A stretch of DNA of 64,000 nt from Tethya wilhelma (lineage: Eukaryota; Porifera; Demospongiae; Tethyida; Tethyidae). The notes beneath the pieces are model-generated. The model was not told the origin of the DNA, did no database searches, and worked only from the letters and a program-made list of their open reading frames with translations. Positions 56,440 through 64,000 of the stretch are shown here, piece after piece (within the stretch, counting starts at the first letter, position 1; every line of letters starts with the position of its first letter). The DNA lies in contig CAXIPT010000004.1 of the NCBI GenBank assembly GCA_964030475.1, positions 4,332,211 to 4,396,210 on the forward strand. The letters run 5' to 3'. The position numbers and the translations under genes are program-made.

Positions 56440-57161
56440 TGCATGTATAAAATGGTTTTAGAAAATACTTTGATATTAATTAGTAAAAAAACCGTCAATA
56501 ATAGGCAATTTTTTGTGATGGTCGTACATATCAATTAAGTGAACTGTAACTAACAAGCCATAAATTATTCAATGATAGCTGCAACTAATTGTGCATTATT
56601 GGTTCTTACAAAGTACCTCATAAATGATCCGAACATGCTATATTGGAAAATAGAATGTACAGTACTGTATGATTCCAAGTTGCAGGAGGTTAGGAACTAC
56701 ACTGGCTTAAATTGCTTGAAATACCATACTACCGTAAATACAGAAAATATTGCTATCATTTATATTTCGCGGTTAGAGGCTAACACGAAAAATGAAAACA
56801 CAAATATTAGGTAAATAATACAAACAACCTGTTCCTACAATGTCATATATTTATTTCACTACACTGCAAAAAATAGATGATGCGGAAAGTAAAATGTCAA
56901 TATTTAAAAATCGCACAAATTTCTTGATTTAAAGTATATAAACCTTTTCTGTACTAAGTTTCAAAATTTGACCTATAGTAGTTGACACTTTCATGGAATT
57001 GCCCAAATATGTGAGTAGTGAGTAGTATGTGACAGGAGTTTTCTTCGCCATAGATGGTTCACAATATACTGTGTATAAGCCTCACTAAACCAAGCACAAG
57101 CATTATGTTACGGAATTGTTTACTTGTTTTGACAGTATACATGTGCATCTATGTACTCTAG
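56440..57161. other. Spacer before the calpain exons
   Basis: No exon was recognised. In particular I could not find the calpain exon with the catalytic cysteine; it may lie in the gap, further upstream, or be lost. Confidence 0.45.
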
Positions 57162-60100
57162 GTTGTTATTGATGATCGTCTTCCTGTAAGTACATCTGGA
57201 CAGCTGCTCTGTTCCCATTCCAACAATAGAGATGAATTTTGGGTTAGCTTGATTGAGAAAGCTTATATGAAGGTCAGTATGGGTATCTTTAATTCTGTGT
57301 ATATAGAATATTACTAGAGCACTAGCTACTAGCAGTATGTACATAGCACCAAATCAGTCGTTAAACATGCATGCACCCTCAATTGTAACTACCAAAGTTG
57401 ACTAGATTGCTAAAACCAAAACTGCACTCTAGCAGCTCAAAAGTGGAAAGAAAGTAGCAAGAAGTCTAAGCTTTTTGAACAAAAGCTGTTGAGAATGATG
57501 CATTCTATGTTTGCCCACTAGAAACTCTCCCTTTGGACCCTTCTGCTCCTGTATGTATTATTAAATTTTTGTTTGGTCCTAAACACTATGGCTGCTAGGC
57601 ATATAAACAATTGAATCAACTCCGCAGTCATTCTAAACAGCCATTCCTATCTTGGTTGCTTCCTTTTTAAGATTTGTTGGCCATTTTATGGTTGCATTTC
57701 AATGATTTGTCTAAAGTAGCATTATATATTTTCATTGTTTACAGGTGATGGGGGGATACGATTTTCCTGGCTCAAGTTCTGTAAGTTTAACAACAAGAAT
57801 ATTATCAATTCACAATAAAGTACTGTTTGTTCATTAGAACATTGACCTGCATGCACTAACTGGTTGGATTCCTGAGAGAATTAGCCTGAAGACTGCTGAT
57901 GATACAACTTTTAAAATGATGGAAAAGGCACTTAAGAGAGGTATGGGTGTATACATTAGAAATGATATTTAATTAAATATATGAAAATGTGTACATACAA
58001 TTTTAGTGGTGTGAGAATCTAGAGTAAGAATAAATTAAACAGCCTCATCACCATGCTTTAACCTCATTAGCATTTTCTTCTGACGTAGATTATGCGAGAG
58101 AGCTATAGTACCAGTAGTCCTATGTATTAATAACAAGCAACACATATCCAGTTAGCTAACCATTCAAAGTTTACTGGGAGTGATGATGACAATGAACAGC
58201 ACAAACTTCAAAAACCGTTTAAAACTGCTGTGTGCTTAATTGTTTCAAGTTATATGTGCATGTAATCCCAGAGGAGGTATATGACACGTGAGTGTCAATT
58301 AGCGCATTCCAATCACGTGACCACTATAGTTTGGTATTGGATTTGGTCACGTGCACCTACCATGCTGAGTCAGCAAAAGCATTGAATTGACACTCGCGCG
58401 TCGTACCTCCTCTGATGTAATCCAGTATTCACTAATCAGACGATTTACCATCACCATATTGTACATTTTGGCAATATACATGTAGTCCTTTTCGATACAA
58501 GTGAAAGAATAGATTGTGTGGGTGATGTAACAGTGATGCTTACTTACGGAGTAGATTCACACCCAACCCACCATTTATTCCAATCTTCAGTGCATAACTT
58601 AGCATATCCACAAGAGAAATTGCTACTTTTCTATGGAAGCAATAGAAAAAAACTTGGTGGGTTAGGTATTAATTTATTATAGACCAATAATTCATTTCAC
58701 AATGATTACATTCCTCGTAAGTATGACAAAGGACTATTAAGCCTAGTTTATTGGTCTTTACAAAATCTAGCCCCAGGTGTAGTTTGTTGCCAGTTTATAA
58801 CCCTTTAATTACTAATGACGGCTAAAGCTTGACTTCATTTCTTCAGGAGTGCATAATGAAAAGAAAGAGGGGAAGGGGAAGAGCAGTATACCCATGGATT
58901 TAATAAAAATCCCAGAATTTTCTCTCCCAGGGGAGCTGAGTTACTATTTTTAGATCACATAATAACTAGCTTGTCGAGTTTGGCAATGATGCTTTAACAG
59001 ACAGCCAACAGAGGAGAGCTACAAGGATTCGAGGCAGAAGGGACAAATACTACACTCGTTCAAAAGGACTGTTGCCGTAATAGGCAAAGCCGCTTAATTG
59101 TCAGTAGCAGCTTAGTCTACAAACTGACTATAGCCTTCATCTCAATTTTCACCACAGAACTGTAGTTGACACCTTCCAACTCTTGAAGTGTCGACTTTGC
59201 CCTGTTAATAGCTAAATGACACCTTTAAAGGCGCTTGATTTTCAAAACTTTTGCTGGTTTAGTAGCAACAACTCATCAAAGAGTGTAATAGTGCTAATTT
59301 GCAACCTTTTATGTTTTCTGTTCACAAATACTTTCATGGGAAACATTTTTGACAAAACAAGTACCAGAGCTAGGCCTGTTTGACAAAGCCACAAATACTA
59401 TAAAATACATGTTGTATGTTTATCAGCTATAAATCAGTGGTGGATCCAGAGGGGCTTCTTGGGCTTCGATGGAACCCCTTGACCAGCTTACATTTTTTTC
59501 TTGGAAACAATTGAAATTTTGACTCTCACCAGTAATTGATACTTACTTTGAGAACCTAGACCGAGAATTTAGGCCAAGAAATAAACCTAGAAAGTGTCTG
59601 TAGTATATTTGGAATATTTTTTTGTGCTTGTTTGTAATAATTCTACAATTCCATTAGTTTGAGTTAGTGTGTTTATGCCAATTTACTCATTATTGGTCTA
59701 GATACGTCACAGTTTAATAGCCCATTTCGATACAATATTATACTGATTAATTGTACTGCACTGTAGGTAGTGGTCTACTTACAGTAGCAACTGGAGAATT
59801 TTCAGCTACTGAATCTGAAAGAACAGGACTAGTGACAACGCATGCTTATGCTGTGTTAGGTATCACAGAAGTTGAGGTAATTTCTGTTTCATTAACAATT
59901 TTTTGTGAAAATATAATAATTATTCCTCCTGCATTAATCTCTATTTGCATAATACAGTTTTCACAATCTATAGGTTAAGACTTGTAAGTTTCTCTCAAAC
60001 CTATGGGTTTATGTGTAAATATATAATATATAAATATAGGCAAAACTGAAATGATTCTAGCCCATAATATGATAAGTAGATCTACAACTCAGTCAAGGCC

Positions 60101-61148
60101 ACAAGCAGGCCGGTTGCCCATTCGCCTGGGAAGGAATGAAGAAACAAGCTAGGCTAAGCTGACTGTGAGTGGCATTACTGTCAAGCTGTGAGTGCCAGTA
60201 CTGCCAGGCTGAGCTGACCTGTGTACGGTGGACTGTCAGGCTGAGCTGAGTGGCAGTACTGTCATGCTTAGCTGACGTGAGTGGCAATACTGTCAGGCTG
60301 AGCTGACTGTGAGTGGCAGACTGCCAGTACTGTTAGACTAAAGCAGCAATTAACTTGAAGCATATGCTTGAAGGACTTGTTCAGAGTCGATCTGTGCACG
60401 TCCAGCTCTTTCAATGTTCTTCGACTTTGCGTGCACGTGTGTAAATAGAAATACCGTAAATAAATCTGAGGCCGGCTAGGTTGTAATTTTGTTTTTATTT
60501 TTTCGCATAATTTGAGCATCATTGCTATTCCGGTTTGGTCAACGCCGTTACAGCTAGTTGCCTCAATGTTTCACTGTTCCAATGGGGCTCACTCAGGCTC
60601 GCCCCAGTCCAGATCTTGCTAGGTATTCAATGTGATGACTGTTTACTAGAAGTCTGGCCAGGTCTTGTTTGCCCAATGAGTTATAAAGTTAATGCACAAT
60701 TAAATGCTTTGATTGCTGAACACTTGTTATAGCCAAAAGTGTGTCCTATTTAAGAAGATAATGCCTAAATTGTTTTTTTTTGGATTTAGCTCAGTTGTTG
60801 AGCTAACATGACACAGCAGTGTGTGGACTAGCACAGATCTCTGAGTCAAATAGCACACTAGTTATTTACTTGTGTGTCAAGTTGGTCAAATGTATGTACT
60901 TTTAGGCATTTGGCACACTATTTATAGCTAAGTGTGCTATTTTAACACACCATTTTGCGTTTAACACACAAGTAGCAAATGAACAGATATCATTTTGACC
61001 CACCCATCTTTACTGGTTAAGTAAGCCGAGAGTTGTACACCATCGCTTTCATTACTCATGTTACAGGAATTTCATTGTTTGGTTGCTTTTTCTATAGGGT
61101 CTTAAACTGTTGCAGTTGAAGAACCCGTGGAGTCATAAGAGATGGAAG
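57162..61148 (+). CDS. CAPN7: Calpain-7-like cysteine protease, five internal exons
   Basis: Five exons with GT/AG borders in phase: 57162-57272, 57745-57780, 57838-57940, 59767-59876, 61098-61148. The protein text [57 protein letters not shown] and [11 protein letters not shown] follows calpain-7 closely and in order. The catalytic histidine (THAY) and asparagine (LKNPWS) of the protease core are present. The catalytic cysteine exon upstream and the C2-like domains downstream are not visible. Calpain-7 lacks EF hands and works with ESCRT-III proteins at endosomes and the midbody. Neighbouring sequence is transposon-rich, with a gap upstream and gene relics downstream, so the gene may be incomplete in the assembly or truly broken. 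Confidence 0.85.
58269..58414. mobile_element. 146-base inverted-repeat element with 9-base target duplication
   Basis: The ends cagaggaggtatatgacacg and its inverted partner (cgtcgtacctcctctg, with cactcgcg inside) enclose 146 bases. Both sides carry atgtaatcc (58260-58268 and 58415-58423). A 9-base duplication fits Mutator-like transposition. It lies in a calpain-7 intron. Two tcacgtg motifs lie inside. Confidence 0.75.
60152..60338. repeat. Minisatellite with unit near aggctgagctgac-tgtgagtggcagtactgtc
   Basis: About six imperfect units of 23-40 bases built from aggctgagctgac, gtgagtggca and tactgtc, in a calpain-7 intron. Units differ by short deletions. There is no coding meaning in either strand. 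Confidence 0.75.
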
Positions 61149-61600
61149 GTTAGTTAGTTTTGGTTAAAGTGTACATACAGGTACCTGGGTGAAAAAGGAC
61201 CACAGAATTCTGCCATAAAACCACAGTAATTGTTGTGTAGTTCATTGTTAAAATATCTGTTTCGCACACTAACACATGGCTTGGTTTTTGTAAGAAGCCA
61301 GCACAGTGTATTTCACAGCTTGAATGGTGATAGAGACAAACTAATCTATACAAGTACAAAAAACATTGGAAATGTAATGAGACACAGGAATGGCTAAATC
61401 GTAAAAAGAACGCAAACAAGATGGAATAATGTGTATAAACATGGTTTGTACCATATGCATTCGGGCATCACAGAATCCCGCCTAGAGGTATAATATCTCC
61501 CACCATTTATGGGACGCAGAGGCCAAAGTTAGTGGTGAAGGATTAATGGCAATCCACTAAGCACAAATATTTGATCACGATTCTATACCTCTTGATTCAA
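61149..61600. other. Spacer with half of a foldback element
   Basis: 61350-61428 is the left arm only of the acaagtacaaaaaacat family (subfamily D words ggaatggctaaatcgtaaaa and gcaaacaagatgga). No next calpain exon was recognised. Confidence 0.5.
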
Positions 61601-63200
61601 TTCGTTCAACATTTCAGTCTAAACTATGGAAAATAGGTCGAAAGTTATCTCTTGGAGGATTGCAGCATACAGTTCAACTACAGAAGTGGAAGGAAGGATA
61701 TATATTTCGGAATCCATTTAGTCTCTACTAATGGAAGCTATGAGGCAAATGAAAAAGTGTACACTATTGGAATGTGAAAGTTGAAGCTGAAGCAAAATCA
61801 TTGAAGGAAGAAGTAATGAAGCTTAAAGTGTGTAATGTACGGACAATTTCGAGGCTAAGAGCAGAGAAGAGTCGCGTTGAATAAAAAAAACGTGGGATTT
61901 ATACATTTGGCAACAGCAAGCTGTGATGCAAAGCCTTAGCAACTGATATTAAAATGCTTCTTGTTTAACTGAAAATCCACAATTCAAGCCTAGTGGAGTT
62001 AGTCAACACTGACACTGGAAAGCGGCAATGTTTAGATATTAAAATGGGAATATATATGGCAAATTCTGGAAATACACCCTATATATGAAGGAAATGTTTT
62101 CACTATCCGATGAAGCTTACCATGAACTATCCATGCTGTATGAAGATCTACCAAAATTACAAAAGTTACCAAAGTATTGAATGAATTATCAAATATTTCT
62201 GTAATACCTGGTTATGGTATTCAACAGAGTTTCCGTGAATGATTAACACTTTTGCTAAAAAAGCATCTCCAAGTATTAAGCAATGAGAAGCCTTTGAGAA
62301 TCACTTTTGCAGGAGATGGGACAAAAGTTAGCAAAGGTCCACATGTAGTTAATATTACATTTACTCTTGTTGACACCCCGGTGGCTACCTCAGTTGCTAG
62401 AAATCATACAGTAGCAATTTTGAAAACTGGAGAATTGTACAAGGAATTAACAACAGGGCTGATTGCATGATCTAGCATGAAATAGAGTTGCATTGAGGTG
62501 TGCGGTAAACAATAAACTAGAGTACGTCTTGAGTGTAGACAAAATTCCTTGCAATTGTTTGTGGTCAATAACAGACACCAATAAAGGAGTAAGGACAATT
62601 TCTGAAATTGAGCAACTTTCAGCCAAACCAGCCTTGGGTTGTATTAGACACCCAATATTTCACTTAGTTTCGATTGATCATATTTGACCAAATTTTGGAA
62701 AACTGACCAGATGTAGAAATACGCAAATTTTGAGATAGCACTTGCATTGTTATCAACATCATTGCAGCTAGCTATTTTCTAAATTTGAAGCACTTAGGTG
62801 CTATAGTTTTGAAGATATGAGCTCAAATATACCTGACTGTTTTACTTGCTAAAATTGTGCTCAAATTGCTAAGTACCCTTACTGCGGCTTCCATCCTCTA
62901 CCATTGACAAATCAAAGTTGCACACACCTGAAAGTGTTGAGAGACACCTTGTGGGTGATGAGAAAAGTTTTGAAAAGCTGGCCTGTGTATTGGCACGAGA
63001 AGTATACTTCGGCAAAGAAGTTATGGCATTATGCACAGCTGGTGGGCGTGGTGATAAACAGGGCTCCCGGCTGCTGAGCAATCTCATTGAGCTAGTTCTG
63101 AAGTTCAGGAAAAATCCAAATAACATTGAAATTATATGGCCAAAGATACATGCTTTGAGCCAAGGCTGCAAGAGGCTCAGACAACTTAATTACATTGGTT
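61601..63200 (+). pseudogene. Degenerate gene of unknown family
   Basis: Open pieces in different frames follow each other on the plus strand: a piece at 61615-61731 with KLWKIGRKLSLGGL; 62252-62470 with LRITFAGDGTKVSKGPHVVNITFTLVD written in parts as ITFAGDGTKV and HVVNITFTL; 62493-62687; and 62918-63190 with FEKLACVLAREVYFG, ALCTAGGRGDK and KIHALSQGCKRLR. The last piece loosely resembles a BEN domain, a weak guess. Stops and frame changes between pieces show a decayed gene or transposon-borne gene. I do not recognise the family and assign no function. Confidence 0.45.
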
Positions 63201-63629
63201 TTTACTTTTTACTTTGTTTATCACCCTCTATATTCACATGTCTAATTTGACTACATTTTTTTGTTTACTACCCGCTGGATTTGCATTCAAATGTTAAATT
63301 TGTTGATTACTATAATAAATAGGTACACATGTTTGAATATCTAACATTAGACTAATACCCAGTAGCATCTCCTTTTAATTCTATGACTCTAGGTATCACT
63401 TTCTTTAAATGGTTAATGTACTTCTTGCATTTCTGTATCGCAACTGTTTCCCAGAACCTTTGAAGCCCAGCAATCAGCTCATCCTTAGTACTTGGTTTGA
63501 CCTCCTGACAAATATCCTCGTGCCAGTAGGGTTTAGGACTTTAGATCACCTTCACTCTTGTTTTGAAAATAATGAAGCTAAGCCTTTCCCAGTTGTTCGG
63601 AAACAATCTCTGGTACCTAAAAGATGAGT

Positions 63630-64000
63630 CCTTGTAAAGTTCATTGTAATTGCCGACAAATTGACAGAGGCACCTATATGGCTGCTTGTGATCAGTGTTT
63701 TTACATGGTATCACGATGAGTGTGAAGATATTCCACCTGAAATATTTGAGGACGAAAACCTGCAATGGAAAGTAAAAAGAAGACTACGAGAACAAGCTGC
63801 TAAAGCAAGATCACTCAAGCAGCCAAGGTTAACCACGGAAAAAAGCGTCTCTAGTGAGTCATCTACTTCTACATCTCAATCTATGTCTCTCGATGAGTGC
63901 TCTGCTTCTACCACTCTCTCCAGTGGAACATCTGTATCTACAACTATCTCCAGTGGAACATCGTGCCTACAACTGCCTCCAGTGGCGCATCCATGCCTAC
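63630..64000 (+). pseudogene. PHD-finger gene fragment with a frameshift
   Basis: CKVHCNCRQ and YMAACDQCFY are followed, one base out of frame, by WYHDECEDIPPEIF and LQWKVKRR. Dropping one base near 63707 would restore the canonical PHD spacing CDQC, WYH, C, though this is only an alignment argument. A serine/threonine-rich tail follows, built from a repeated SSGTSVSTT-like unit (63895 to the window end), and also shifts frame near 63963. PHD fingers read histone tails; the rest of the gene lies beyond the window or in the relics to the left. Confidence 0.5.

Noticed and set aside
60790..60830. tRNA-like A box (gatttagctcagttgttgagc)
   Set aside because: No B box or T arm follows at the required distance.

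Overview
This 64 kb window is animal nuclear DNA from an early-branching metazoan, most likely a demosponge of the Amphimedon type. The inference rests on short canonical GT/AG introns between small exons, AT-rich spacers full of microsatellites and short inverted-repeat elements, a NACHT-LRR gene of the expanded sponge kind, and kinase and TRAF genes alongside conserved animal genes (NCAPH2, calpain-7). No bacterial operons are present. Runs of N at 10090, 17321, 45286 and 55513-56262 mark assembly gaps, and two of the duplications described here touch them.

Layout. 1-1800: an inverted-repeat element rich in GGACCCCC motifs. 1808-7091: exons 1-16 of the condensin II kleisin-family subunit NCAPH2 (+). 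7763-28824: a minus-strand array of intronless genes encoding kinase, coiled coil and kelch repeats: two partial, about 97.5% identical copies (7763-10089 and 17322-18875) and three complete ones (19973-22120, 23571-25823, 26599-28824), plus a decayed kinase relic near 30.1 kb. 30948-32363: an intronless TRAF gene (-). 34158-35516: exons 17-19 of NCAPH2 (+), in exact phase with exon 16, so the kinase array and TRAF gene read as nested, on the opposite strand, inside one NCAPH2 intron. The stretch 10091-17306 is a reverse-complement copy of 32445-35092, including NCAPH2 exons 17 and 18, with 4,546 extra bases; because single Ns flank it and it splits two near-identical kinase copies, a misplaced second haplotype is the best explanation.

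37852-45049: a NACHT-LRR gene whose last exon splices in phase 0 into exons for MIB/HERC2, ZZ, a second MIB/HERC2 and a C-terminal Death domain. If it is one transcript, it makes a protein of about 1,484 residues with the order NACHT-LRR-MIB-ZZ-MIB-Death, the most unusual object in the window. Its last five exons are repeated at 45492-46665 next to a one-base gap. 46.7-56.5 kb is a transposon-rich zone: several families of inverted-repeat elements and a decayed DIRS/PAT-like tyrosine-recombinase retrotransposon (50937-53745). 57162-61148: five exons of a calpain-7-like gene, missing both ends. 61.6-64 kb: frameshifted gene relics, including a PHD finger.

Functional reading. Condensin II and calpain-7 are housekeeping genes. 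Between and beside them sits a rapidly evolving set of signalling genes (kinase-kelch array, TRAF, NLR with Death and MIB/ZZ modules), consistent with an innate-immune or cell-death neighbourhood. That functional link is inference from domain content only.
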